Positions 50,152 to 58,587 of a stretch of DNA of 64,000 bases are shown piece by piece. Position 1 is the first letter of the stretch. Each line of letters starts with the position of its first letter. The notes below the pieces were generated by a model. The model was not told the DNA's origin. It was given only the letters and a program-made list of their open reading frames with translations, and ran no database searches. Origin of the DNA: Caulobacter sp. UNC279MFTsu5.1 (lineage in GTDB: Bacteria; Pseudomonadota; Alphaproteobacteria; Caulobacterales; Caulobacteraceae); NCBI RefSeq assembly GCF_900114015.1, contig NZ_FORN01000030.1, positions 1-64,000 on the forward strand. Reading direction: 5' to 3'. Position numbers and translations under genes: made by a program.

Positions 50152-51192
50152 ATGGGCTCCAGCAAGGAGGCCCTGGTGGCGGGCGAGGGATCGGACAAGG
50201 CCGTTCTGGAGGGCGCCGGCGCGTACTTCCTCAGCATCGTGGAAGCCAGCCGCGACTGCATCCGGGTGATCAGTTCCGAAGGCTTCGTCGAATACATGAA
50301 CGCCCGCGGCCAGGCGCTGTTCGAGATCGAGGACTTCGCGGGCCGCAACCGCAACCGCTACTGGCCCGACATGTGGCCCTCCGAAAGCCGGGCCGCCGTC
50401 GAGCAGGCGCTGCGAACCGCCCTGGCCGGCGAGGCCGCCGCCTTCCGCGCCGTCTGCCCCACCGCCAAGGGCGACCCCCGCTGGTGGGACACCACGGTCT
50501 CGCCCATTCTCGACAAGGGCCGGGTGATCCGGGTCCTGGCCACCTCGCGCGACGTCACCGGCGAGATGCGCTCCGAAGCCCAGCGGCAGCTGCTGGTCAA
50601 CGAGCTGAACCACCGGGTCAAGAACACCCTGGCCACCATCCAGTCGATCGCCAGCCAGTCGCTGCGCAACGCCGGCGTCGACCTGGCGGTGCGCGGCGCG
50701 TTCGAAGGTCGGCTGATGGCGATCGCCGCCACCCACAACGTGCTGACCGACGAGAACTGGTCGGCCGCCAGCCTGCGCCAGATCATCGACGGTTCGGTCA
50801 CGCCCTATCGCAGCCATCCCGGCCAGCTGACCATCAGCGGCGAGGACCTGATGGTCTCGCCCAAGCCGGCCGTGGTGCTGGCCCTGGCCTTCCACGAACT
50901 GGCGATCAACGCCCTGAAGTACGGAGCCCTGTCGGCGACCGGCGGCCGTGTCGACATCGGTTGGGCGGTGGCGGGCGGCGGCCACCTGGACATCACCTGG
51001 ACCGAGCAGGGCGGCCCGCCCGTCCGCCCGCCCGAGCGGCGCGGCTTCGGCTCGCGGATCGTCGAACTGGCCCTGCCCAACGAACTGGGCGGCGAGGTGG
51101 ACCTCGACTATCGCCCCGAGGGGCTGCGCTGCCGCATCCAGGCGCCGCTGGCGGCGCTCGACAAGGTCGACGCCTTCATGCCGCTGGCGTGA
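50152..51192 (+). CDS. PAS-containing HWE-family histidine kinase
   Basis: 346 residues from the ATG at 50152; an in-frame GTG at 50077 would add 25. One PAS domain (FLSIVEASRDCIRVISSEGF..GRNRNRYWPDMW; WDTTVSPILDKGRVIRVLAT) is followed by the HWE/HisKA_2 H-box LLVNELNHRVKNTLATIQSI and FHELAINALKYGALS, then WTEQGGPPV (the Trp-Glu of HWE). No membrane segment. Such kinases sense redox, light or small molecules and phosphorylate response regulators, including PhyR-type. No partner regulator is adjacent. Confidence 0.93.
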   Translation: MGSSKEALVAGEGSDKAVLEGAGAYFLSIVEASRDCIRVISSEGFVEYMNARGQALFEIEDFAGRNRNRYWPDMWPSESRAAVEQALRTALAGEAAAFRAVCPTAKGDPRWWDTTVSPILDKGRVIRVLATSRDVTGEMRSEAQRQLLVNELNHRVKNTLATIQSIASQSLRNAGVDLAVRGAFEGRLMAIAATHNVLTDENWSAASLRQIIDGSVTPYRSHPGQLTISGEDLMVSPKPAVVLALAFHELAINALKYGALSATGGRVDIGWAVAGGGHLDITWTEQGGPPVRPPERRGFGSRIVELALPNELGGEVDLDYRPEGLRCRIQAPLAALDKVDAFMPLA

Positions 51193-51313
51193 GGGCGGGG
51201 GCGCTTGGGCGGGAGCGTTCCGTCCCGCCAACATCCCGACACGGTGAACCGCGATCCTGCTAGGCCGTTGTGCAGGCTTGAGCGGCGCTCGAGGTCGCGG
51301 AGGCGCGTCGCTG

Positions 51314-53206
51314 ATGATCCCGCAGGAGGCGAAGACAGGGCTGGCGGCCGCCTGGACGGCGTCGCGCGGTTTCGTCTCGCGCCATCGGCTGTGGTTGGGG
51401 GCCGGGATCGGAGCGCTGCTGCCGCTGGCGGTTCTGCTGGTCTGGCTGGGGTCCAGCCTGCCGATCTCGCGCGCCCTGGAGCCCTTGCCCAGCCGCGCCC
51501 TGATCCTGCTGGACAACCAGGGCCGGCCCTTCGCCCGGCGCGGCGCCTACAAGGAAGCGCCGGTGGTCATCGAGGCGCTGCCCAGACACGTGCCGGCGGC
51601 GTTCGTGGCCATCGAGGACCGCCGCTTCTACCGGCACATCGGCATCGACTTCCAGGGCGCGGCGCGGGCGCTGCTGGCCAACGCCAGGGCCCACCGCACG
51701 GTCCAGGGCGGCAGCACGATCACCCAGCAACTGGCCAAGAACGCCTTCCTGACGCCCGAGCGCAGCCTGCGCCGCAAGGGCCAGGAGGCGATGATCGCCC
51801 TGTGGCTGGAGCTGAGGCTGTCCAAGGACGAGATCCTGTCGCGCTACCTGTCCAGCATCTATTTCGGCGACGGCGTCTACGGCCTGGGCGCGGCGGCCCG
51901 GCACTATTTCGGCAAGCCGCCCGAGCAGCTGTCGATCGGCGAGGCGGCGATGCTGGCGGGGATCGTCAAGGCGCCGGTCGACCTGGATCCCGTCGACCAT
52001 CCCCAGGCGGCCGGCGCGCGGGCCCGGCTGGTGCTGGACGCCATGGTCGAGACCCGGGCGATCACCCGCCCGCAGGCCGACGCCGCCGGCCACGTCGCCG
52101 TGCACGCCACCCGGGCCGACCTGCCGGTGGGCGGCTACTTCGCCGACTGGATCTCGCCGCAGGTCAAGTCGGCCTTCGACGGGCCGGGCTATGGCGAGGT
52201 GCGCGTGCCCACCACCCTGGACAGCCGCCTGCAGCGGATCGTCGAGCGCGCCGTGGCCAGGGACATGAAGGGCGCGGCGCGGGCGAAGGTCGGCCAGGTG
52301 GCCGTGGTCGCCATGCGCCCGGACGGCCAGGTCGTGGCCATGCTGGGCGGCACGAACTATCGCAAGACCCCGTTCAACCGCGCTGTCCAGGCCAGACGCC
52401 AGCCCGGCAGCGCCTTCAAGCTGTTCGTCTACCTGGCCGCCCTGCGCGACGGGGCCACGCCCGACAACCTGGTGATCGGCGACCCGGTCACGATCGGCGG
52501 GTGGACGCCCAGCAACTACGAGGGCGGGGGCGGGCGCGACCTGACGATCCGCGACGCCTTCGCCCAGTCCAACAACGTCATCGCCGCGCGGGTGTACCAG
52601 CAGGCCGGCGGTCCCGAGGTGGTGCGGGCGGCGCGGGACCTGGGCGTCGTCTCGCCGCTGCGCGAGGACGACGCCACCCTGGCCCTGGGCACGGCCGAGA
52701 CCAGCCTGCTGGAGCTGACCGGCGCCTATGCCGCCGTCGCCTCGGGCAAGATGCCGGTCCAGCCCTACGGCCGCCCGCGCCCGACGCCGATCGCCGCCGC
52801 CGACATGGACACCGCCGAGCGGGCGGCGCTCTACGACCTGCTGGGGGCGGTGGTCGAGGAGGGCACCGGCCGTGCGGCGCGCCTGGGCCAGAAGGCCTAT
52901 GGCAAGACCGGCACCACCCAGGACTATCGCGACGCCCTGTTCGTCGGCTTCACCGGCGACCTGGTGGTCGGGGTCTGGGTCGGCAACGACGACCATTCGC
53001 CGATGCGCCGCATGGTCGGCGGCGACCTGCCGGCCCGCATCTGGCGCGACGTGATGACGGCTGGCCTGAAGGCGGGCCTGGTGGCGCGAGACGGCCCGCC
53101 GGAGCCCCGCTACGAGCGCTACGAGCAAGTCGAGCCCGAGGTCGTCGAGGAAGCGTCGCGACCCAGGCGTGTGCCGAAATGGCTCCGGCGGCTGTTCGGG
53201 CTCTGA
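51314..53206 (+). CDS. Class A penicillin-binding protein (transglycosylase/transpeptidase)
   Basis: 630 residues from the ATG at 51314 after GGAGG; an in-frame TTG at 51278 is less likely. One N-terminal membrane anchor (WLGAGIGALLPLAVLLVWLGS). The GT51 domain has AIEDRRFYRHIGIDFQGAAR and GGSTITQQLAKNAFL. The transpeptidase domain has RRQPGSAFKLFVY (SxxK), AQSNNVI (SxN) and YGKTGTTQDY (KTG). It polymerises and crosslinks peptidoglycan from the inner membrane outward. It is on the short side for class A and lacks an OB domain, resembling compact PbpC/PBP1-type proteins. Confidence 0.93.
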   Translation: MIPQEAKTGLAAAWTASRGFVSRHRLWLGAGIGALLPLAVLLVWLGSSLPISRALEPLPSRALILLDNQGRPFARRGAYKEAPVVIEALPRHVPAAFVAIEDRRFYRHIGIDFQGAARALLANARAHRTVQGGSTITQQLAKNAFLTPERSLRRKGQEAMIALWLELRLSKDEILSRYLSSIYFGDGVYGLGAAARHYFGKPPEQLSIGEAAMLAGIVKAPVDLDPVDHPQAAGARARLVLDAMVETRAITRPQADAAGHVAVHATRADLPVGGYFADWISPQVKSAFDGPGYGEVRVPTTLDSRLQRIVERAVARDMKGAARAKVGQVAVVAMRPDGQVVAMLGGTNYRKTPFNRAVQARRQPGSAFKLFVYLAALRDGATPDNLVIGDPVTIGGWTPSNYEGGGGRDLTIRDAFAQSNNVIAARVYQQAGGPEVVRAARDLGVVSPLREDDATLALGTAETSLLELTGAYAAVASGKMPVQPYGRPRPTPIAAADMDTAERAALYDLLGAVVEEGTGRAARLGQKAYGKTGTTQDYRDALFVGFTGDLVVGVWVGNDDHSPMRRMVGGDLPARIWRDVMTAGLKAGLVARDGPPEPRYERYEQVEPEVVEEASRPRRVPKWLRRLFGL

Positions 53207-53363
53207 TTTTCCTCCCGCTCTTCCCGGCGGGACGAGCGGAGGTTGAGCTGGCCCGCCGCTTGCTGCCAACCGGACGCCGCGACCCAGAATGGGACGCTTT
53301 TCGATCGCTCGTCGGGGGAACGGTCGGGAGGCGCTGGGCGGCGTAGTCGGAAAGGCGCTTGGA

Positions 53364-54413
53364 ATGAACCCGAAGGCAGTGCTCCTGATCGGAGCGGCGA
53401 CAATGACGATCGGCGCGGCTGGAGCCGCGACGACCGCCCTGGCGGACGGCTATCCGGCCCGCGTCACCCCCATCGCCAGGTCCAAGCCGGCGGCGAAGCC
53501 CGTGGTCAGGACCCGGGTCAGGGTCGTCGAGCGCCCGGTCTATGTCGAAAAGATCGTCAAGCAGCCGGTCTATATCGAGAAGCGCACCGAGGTGCCTGTC
53601 GACCGCCCGGTCTACATCGATCGCCCGGTGGACCGCATCGTCGAGAAGCGGGTGGAAGTGCCGGTCGAGCGCATCGTGGAGAAGCGCGTCGAGGTTCCGG
53701 TCGTCAAGATCGTCGAGAAGCCCGTCGACCGTCCCGTCTATATCGACCGGCCCGTGGACCGGATCGTGGAGAAGCGGGTCGAGGTTCCGGTGGATCGCCC
53801 GGTCTATGTGGATCGTCCGGTGGACCGTGTCATCGAAAAGCGGGTCGAGATTCCGGTCGACCGTCCTGTCTATGTCGATCGCCCCGTGGACCGGATCATC
53901 GAAAAGCGCGTGGAAGTGCCAGTCGAGCGGATCGTCCGCGTGCCGGTCTATGTCGAGCACCAGGAGCGGCGGGTCGAACGTCGCGGCTGCGACTGCGACG
54001 GCGACTATTACGAACACGGCCGGGTCTACGATCACGCCGAGAGCGGCGTCGAGCGCTCGGAGGAAAGCTACGAGTCCGAGTCCAGCCGCTATAGCGAGGA
54101 AGGCCAGGGCTGGAGCTATCAGGGCAGCTACCTGGCCGGCGACGGTTACGCCCAGTCGCTCGGCGGCGTGGGCGGCGGGGGCTATTACGGCTATTCCAGC
54201 GCCCGCTACGGGGCCGGCGGCGGCTGGCTGGGCGGCCAGGCCTATGGCCGATCAGGCTATTCGGGGGGCTACGCCGGCGGCTGGTCGGGCGCCAGCGCCG
54301 CGTCGAGCGCCCGGGCCAGTTCCAGCGCCAGTTCGTCGACCAGCGTGACGGTGTCGCGCGGCGGACATGGCGGCGGGGCCACGGGCGGTCACGGCGGCTG
54401 CTGCGGGCGTTAA
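53364..54413 (+). CDS. Exported valine/proline-repeat protein
   Basis: 349 residues from the ATG at 53364. Signal peptide MNPKAVLLIGAATMTIGAAG. Residues 75-200 are repeats of a 22-residue unit, VEVPVDRPVYVDRPVDRIVEKR, in full and shortened forms, with regular charge alternation. A linker with CDCDGD is followed by Glu/Ser-rich and then Gly/Tyr/Ser-rich low-complexity sequence, ending HGGHGGCCGR. The repeats recall alveolin/articulin-type VPV repeats of protist cytoskeletons. No enzymatic motif. Probably an extracytoplasmic structural or adhesive filament protein; inference. Confidence 0.8.
   Translation: MNPKAVLLIGAATMTIGAAGAATTALADGYPARVTPIARSKPAAKPVVRTRVRVVERPVYVEKIVKQPVYIEKRTEVPVDRPVYIDRPVDRIVEKRVEVPVERIVEKRVEVPVVKIVEKPVDRPVYIDRPVDRIVEKRVEVPVDRPVYVDRPVDRVIEKRVEIPVDRPVYVDRPVDRIIEKRVEVPVERIVRVPVYVEHQERRVERRGCDCDGDYYEHGRVYDHAESGVERSEESYESESSRYSEEGQGWSYQGSYLAGDGYAQSLGGVGGGGYYGYSSARYGAGGGWLGGQAYGRSGYSGGYAGGWSGASAASSARASSSASSSTSVTVSRGGHGGGATGGHGGCCGR
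53586..53951 (+). repeat. Tandem 66-bp repeats encoding VPV units
   Basis: Four near-full units (starting near 53586, 53716, 53782 and 53848 in frame) plus shortened 36-bp units. DNA copies differ at many third positions, so the repeats are old or under selection for protein sequence rather than recent duplications. Confidence 0.75.
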
Positions 54414-54527
54414 ACGGCGTCCACGGAGCGAAACTGCGTCATTCTGCATAGTCTGGCCGCCGGAATCGGGCATCATCGTCTGCGGGGGATCACGTGCGGC
54501 GTCGGGCCGCCTGGTCAGGAGCAGACC

Positions 54528-54728
54528 TTGGACTTGATCCTGGTGGTCACCAAACCCTTCGACTGGTGCGTCGAGCGCCGGGGGCAGACCCTGTCGCGCC
54601 ATTCCAGCCAGGAGGCCGCCTACAAGGCCGCCCTCGACTACGCCAGCGCGCTGTTCGACGAGGGGGTCCGGACCCAGGTGACGATCAAGCCCGAACCGCG
54701 CACCTTCGCCGGCGTCTTGCCGGAATAA
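54528..54728 (+). CDS. Small DUF2188-like protein
   Basis: 66 residues from TTG at 54528 with CAGGAGCAG upstream. MDLILVVTKPFDWCVERRGQ, then SRHSSQEAAYKAALDYASAL: a short beta-alpha pattern like DUF2188 proteins. Cytoplasmic, no known activity. Confidence 0.65.
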   Translation: MDLILVVTKPFDWCVERRGQTLSRHSSQEAAYKAALDYASALFDEGVRTQVTIKPEPRTFAGVLPE

Positions 54729-54740
54729 CGATCCGAAGGA

Positions 54741-55427
54741 TCACTCGGAGGCCAAGCACACCTCGACGCACCGCCGCGCCAGGGCCTCCGTCGCGTCTAT
54801 GAACGGCACGGCCAGGTCGGCCGCGCCCATCACCAGCGGCACCTCGGTGCAGCCGGCCACCACCACCTGGGCGCCCTTGCCGACCAGGCGGTGGGCGAGG
54901 GCGGCCATGGTCCGGCGGCTGTCCGGTCCCAGGTCGCCGTGCTTGAGGCGATAGAGCAGGGCCATGAACTCGACCTGCTCGTGGTCGTCCAGGGTGACCG
55001 CCTCGATCCCCAGGTGCGAGAAGGTCCGGCGATAGAGGGCCAGGGCGCCGCCGGTGCCCAGCACGCCCACGCGTTCGGCGCCGCCATTCTCGTTCTGGGC
55101 GGCCTTGGCCGCCAGGCCCGCCGTCTCGATCAGGTCCACCAGGGGCAGGCCGCTGGCCCGGACCTCGTCGGCGTAGGCGTGGGCGGTGTTGCAGGCGATG
55201 GCCAGCACCTGGGCGCCGGCCTCGCGCAGGCCCACGGCCATCTGCGCCAGCACCGGCCCGGCCGCGTCGTAGCTGTCGTTGCGGTCGGGAACCTTGGGAT
55301 TGATGTCGACCAGCACCCGCAGGTGGTCCTGCTCGCGGCTGACCGGGGTGGCGGCCTGCAGCTTGGCCAGGAAGTCCAGGGTGGCGGCGGGACCCATGCC
55401 GCCGAGGACGCCGAGGGTTTTGGACAT
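54741..55427 (-). CDS. Aspartate/glutamate racemase family protein
   Basis: 228 residues from the ATG at 55427. TLGVLGGMGPAATLDFLAKL at the start, with the two catalytic cysteines in LAIACNTAHAYADEV and VVAGCTEVPLVMG. It belongs to the YgeA-type two-base racemases acting on aspartate or a related acid, in the cytoplasm. Together with the D-cysteine desulfhydrase-like gene upstream on the same strand it suggests D-amino-acid metabolism, though a repeat element separates the two. Confidence 0.9.
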   Translation of the reverse strand: MSKTLGVLGGMGPAATLDFLAKLQAATPVSREQDHLRVLVDINPKVPDRNDSYDAAGPVLAQMAVGLREAGAQVLAIACNTAHAYADEVRASGLPLVDLIETAGLAAKAAQNENGGAERVGVLGTGGALALYRRTFSHLGIEAVTLDDHEQVEFMALLYRLKHGDLGPDSRRTMAALAHRLVGKGAQVVVAGCTEVPLVMGAADLAVPFIDATEALARRCVEVCLASE

Positions 55428-55453
55428 GGTTCTCTTATCCCTCAAACTCGGTT

Positions 55454-55554
55454 GTCATCCCGGGCGTAGCGCAGCGGAGACCCGGGACCGACGCCTGAGC
55501 GCCGCGTTTCATGGCGGTCCCGGATCGGCGCGCTTCGCGCTTGTCCGGGATGAC
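55454..55554. repeat. Palindromic mobile repeat, copy 3
   Basis: GTCATCCCGG at 55454 and CCGGGATGAC at 55554 bound a core that shares GACCCGGGACCG and GGCGGTCCCGGATCGGCGC with copy 2 (25860-25969). The outer flanks seen in copies 1 and 2 are not conserved here, so it is either an older copy or only the core. It separates the racemase gene from the D-cysteine desulfhydrase-like gene. Confidence 0.7.
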
Positions 55555-55578
55555 ACCGTTCTGGTGCGTCAGCCTTGT

Positions 55579-56580
55579 CTAAACAAGCGCCCCTTCCAAT
55601 TCGCTCTGATAGCCGAACAGTCCCTGCGCTCCGCCGGTGTGCAGGAACACCACCCGCTCGCCCGCGAACGCGCCCTTGCGGGCCTGGTCGATCAGGCCCT
55701 TCATCGCCTTGCCCGAATAGACCGGGTCCAGCAGCAGGCCCTCGGTGCGGGCCGCCAGGGTCAGGGCGTCGATCACGCCCTGGTCGACCAGGCCGTAGCC
55801 CGCGCCGACATAGTCGCAGTCGGCCACCACCGCCTCGCGCTTCACGCGGCCGGCCGCGCCGATCGTCCCGGCGGTGGCGACCGCCAGGTTGAAGACGGTC
55901 TCCTCCTGTTTGGCCTTGGGCGCGCGGACGCCGAAACCGAGAATGGGGATGTCGACGCTGAGCGCCGCGAAGCCGGCCACCAGACCCGCATGGGTGCCGG
56001 CGCTGCCGGTGGCGGTGACCAGGCGGTCGATCTTCAGGTCCATCTGGTCGGCCTGCACGACCAGTTCGCGGGCGCAGTCGACATAGCCCAGGGCCCCGAC
56101 CGTGTTCGAGCCGCCGCCCGGAATGAGATAGGGCTTGCCGCCCCGCTGGCGCACCGCCGCCGCCGAGGCCTCCAGCTCGGCGGCCATGTCGGTCCCGCCA
56201 GGCACGAAGCGGATCGAAGCGCCCATCAGCCGGTCCAGCAGGACATTGCCGTTGCCGACATAGTCGCTGGCCCTCGAGCCCGTGCGCTCCTCCAGGATGA
56301 TCTCGCTCTTCAGGCCGAAGCGCGCGCCGGCCGCGATGGTCTGGCGCACGTGGTTGGACTGCACCGCGCCCTGGGTGACCAGGGTGTCGGCGCCCTGGGC
56401 CAGGGCCTCGCCCAGCAGGAACTCCAGCTTGCGGGTCTTGTTGCCGCCGCCGGCCAGGCCGGTGCAGTCGTCGCGCTTGACCCACAGGTCGATCCCCAGC
56501 GCGGCGCCCAGGCGGGGCAGGGGCTCCAGCGGGGTCGGCAGGTGGGCGAAGCGGGCGCGGGGGAAGCGGGCCAGGTGCAT
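55579..56580 (-). CDS. D-cysteine desulfhydrase / ACC deaminase family PLP enzyme
   Basis: 333 residues. The PLP Lys is in [19 protein letters not shown], followed by [20 protein letters not shown] (the SNH motif) and [16 protein letters not shown] (phosphate loop). The order and length fit DcyD-like enzymes of fold type II, which make pyruvate, sulfide and ammonia from D-cysteine. ACC deaminase differs in few residues and cannot be excluded by eye. It sits upstream of the racemase gene. Confidence 0.9.
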   Translation of the reverse strand: MHLARFPRARFAHLPTPLEPLPRLGAALGIDLWVKRDDCTGLAGGGNKTRKLEFLLGEALAQGADTLVTQGAVQSNHVRQTIAAGARFGLKSEIILEERTGSRASDYVGNGNVLLDRLMGASIRFVPGGTDMAAELEASAAAVRQRGGKPYLIPGGGSNTVGALGYVDCARELVVQADQMDLKIDRLVTATGSAGTHAGLVAGFAALSVDIPILGFGVRAPKAKQEETVFNLAVATAGTIGAAGRVKREAVVADCDYVGAGYGLVDQGVIDALTLAARTEGLLLDPVYSGKAMKGLIDQARKGAFAGERVVFLHTGGAQGLFGYQSELEGALV

Positions 56581-56686
56581 GGGCGTCCTTCGTGGCGGAG
56601 GGCGGGCGTCGGCCGATTCCCTACAGGCTCGGGCGGGCGCGTGCTATGCTCCCGATCGGAAAAGCACGACCCGGCGGGAGGCGGTC

Positions 56687-57250
56687 ATGGCTTCGATCAC
56701 GGGCCTTCGATGGGCGGCCGGCCTCTTGGCGGCCCTGCTGTGCGCGGCGCCGGCGGGCGCCTCGACCCTGGTGATCGGCGGCGGCGCGGCCAAGGAATGC
56801 GCCGACGCCGCGATCGGCGGCCGCTCGGACAACGCCTCGGTGACCAAGTGCACCCTGGCCCTGGAGACCGAGATCCTCGGCTTCCGCGATCTGGCCCGCA
56901 CCTATGTCAACCGCGGCGTGCTGCATATGCGCCAGCGCGATTTCGCCGGCGCGGTCAGCGACTTCGACGCCGCCTCGAAGATCGACCCCAACCTGGGCGA
57001 GGCCTATGTCAATCGCGGCGCGGCCTATGTGGGGTCCAGCCGCTATGGCGAGGGGTTGGTCGAGATCGACCAGGGCCTGGCCCTGGGCGTCAAGGATCCG
57101 CAGAAGGCCTATTTCAACCGCGCCATCGCCCACGAGAACCTGGGCGACGTGACGGCGGCCTATCGCGACTACACCAAGGCCGCCGAGCTGGATCCCGATT
57201 GGGACGCGCCCAAAAAGGAACTCACGCGTTTCACCGTCAGGCGGCCCTGA
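56687..57250 (+). CDS. Exported TPR-repeat protein
   Basis: 187 residues from the ATG at 56687 after CGGGAGG. Signal peptide (WAAGLLAALLCAAPAGAS). Three TPR units: ARTYVNRGVLHMRQRDFAGA, EAYVNRGAAYVGSSRYGEGL, KAYFNRAIAHENLGDVTAAY. Two Cys (KECADA, TKCTLA) near the start of the mature part. A periplasmic scaffold; partners unknown. Confidence 0.87.
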   Translation: MASITGLRWAAGLLAALLCAAPAGASTLVIGGGAAKECADAAIGGRSDNASVTKCTLALETEILGFRDLARTYVNRGVLHMRQRDFAGAVSDFDAASKIDPNLGEAYVNRGAAYVGSSRYGEGLVEIDQGLALGVKDPQKAYFNRAIAHENLGDVTAAYRDYTKAAELDPDWDAPKKELTRFTVRRP

Positions 57251-57304
57251 ACACGACGCATTGCAGGCGTTATATCTAGAGTCCTGAATCGGAGGCCTGA
57301 CGGC

Positions 57305-57691
57305 ATGAAGGCGATCGGCGCGATGATCCTGGCGGCGGGCCTGAGCGTGGCTTTGGGCGGGTCCGCCTTCGCCCAGGCGGACCTGCGAGCCCTGCGCAAG
57401 CGCGACGAGATCCTCCAGCAGCAGGACATCGCCCGCCAGAACGCCCTGGCCGCCCAGCGCGAGCGATCGGCCGCCGAGAGCCGCTATGCGGCCCAATCGG
57501 CCCTGCGGACGCTGGAGGCGTCGGCGACGCCGCCGGCCCATCCCGCGTTGCGGCCGGCCCTTTCGCCCACCCCGCCGCGTGGGACCAGCGCCGAGGCCAT
57601 GGCCGCCGACATCGCGCGGATGGACCGCCTGACCGACCAGGCCCTGGCCGCCAGCAACGCGCGCCTGCGGGCCATCAAGCCGGCGTCGTGA
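57305..57691 (+). CDS. Small exported helical protein
   Basis: 128 residues. Signal peptide MKAIGAMILAAGLSVALGGS..AQA. The mature part is a long charged helix (LRALRKRDEILQQQDIARQN), likely coiled coil, then a Pro/Ala-rich linker. Downstream gene 35 nt away encodes a membrane metallopeptidase. No family was recognised. Confidence 0.75.
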   Translation: MKAIGAMILAAGLSVALGGSAFAQADLRALRKRDEILQQQDIARQNALAAQRERSAAESRYAAQSALRTLEASATPPAHPALRPALSPTPPRGTSAEAMAADIARMDRLTDQALAASNARLRAIKPAS

Positions 57692-57725
57692 CGCCTTCGA
57701 CCAAAGCCGCAAGGAGACCGATCGC

Positions 57726-58574
57726 ATGGAATGGGGAGGGGGACGCCGCGAAGGCAATATCGAGGACCGCCGCGGCCTGGGCCCGGTGGGCGTCGCCGGC
57801 GGCGGGATCGGCGCGGTGGTGCTGGCGGTGATCGGCTATTTCGTGTTCGGCGTTCCGCCCGAGACCACGATGAACGCCGTCAACGGCGCCCAGCAGCCCG
57901 CCGTCCAGGAAGGCGCGCGCGGCCAGGTCAGCGACCGCGAAGGCCAGTTCGTCGACGTGATCGAAACCTCCAACACCGACGTCTGGGGCTCGCTGCTGGC
58001 CAAGCACGGCGTGAACTATCGCCCGCCCGCGGCGGTGGTGCTCTACGACCAGGCCACAGGCACCGGCTGCGGCACGGGCCAGTCGGCCATGGGGCCGTTC
58101 TATTGCCCGGCCGACCACAAGGTCTATCTGGACCTCAGCTTCTGGAACGAGCTCGAGACCCGGTTCGGGGCGAAGGGCGAGTTCGCCCGGGCCTATGTGA
58201 TCAGCCACGAGATCGGCCACCACATCCAGAGCCTGACCGGCGCCTCGGACGAGGCCCGGCGGCTGGGCGCGCGCGGCGCCCAGAGCGGCTCGGTGCGGCT
58301 GGAGCTGCAGGCCGACTGCTACGCCGGCGTTTGGGCCCGCCACGCGCCCGAGGCCTCGGGCGGCGGCATCCAGATCTCCCGGGCCGACATCGAGGACGGC
58401 CTGGGCGCGGCCGCGGCGGTCGGCGACGACGCGATCCAGGAGCAGGCCCAGGGCCGGGTGATGCCCGACAGCTTCACCCACGGCACGAGCGCCCAGCGCA
58501 TGCGCTGGTTCGGCAAGGGCTACGACGCCGGCGACCCCGGCGCCTGCGACACCTTCGAGGCGCGGACGCTGTAG
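57726..58574 (+). CDS. Neutral zinc metallopeptidase, YpfJ family
   Basis: 282 residues. MEWGGGRREGNIEDRRG, then a membrane anchor (VGVAGGGIGAVVLAVIGYFVFG). The metal site is YVISHEIGHHIQSLTG (HExxH), with the third ligand expected in LELQADCYAGVWA. This layout matches the putative neutral zinc peptidase family (YpfJ/KPN_02809). The domain faces the periplasm. Substrate unknown. Confidence 0.92.
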   Translation: MEWGGGRREGNIEDRRGLGPVGVAGGGIGAVVLAVIGYFVFGVPPETTMNAVNGAQQPAVQEGARGQVSDREGQFVDVIETSNTDVWGSLLAKHGVNYRPPAAVVLYDQATGTGCGTGQSAMGPFYCPADHKVYLDLSFWNELETRFGAKGEFARAYVISHEIGHHIQSLTGASDEARRLGARGAQSGSVRLELQADCYAGVWARHAPEASGGGIQISRADIEDGLGAAAAVGDDAIQEQAQGRVMPDSFTHGTSAQRMRWFGKGYDAGDPGACDTFEARTL

Positions 58575-58587
58575 GGCGCGGTCCCTC

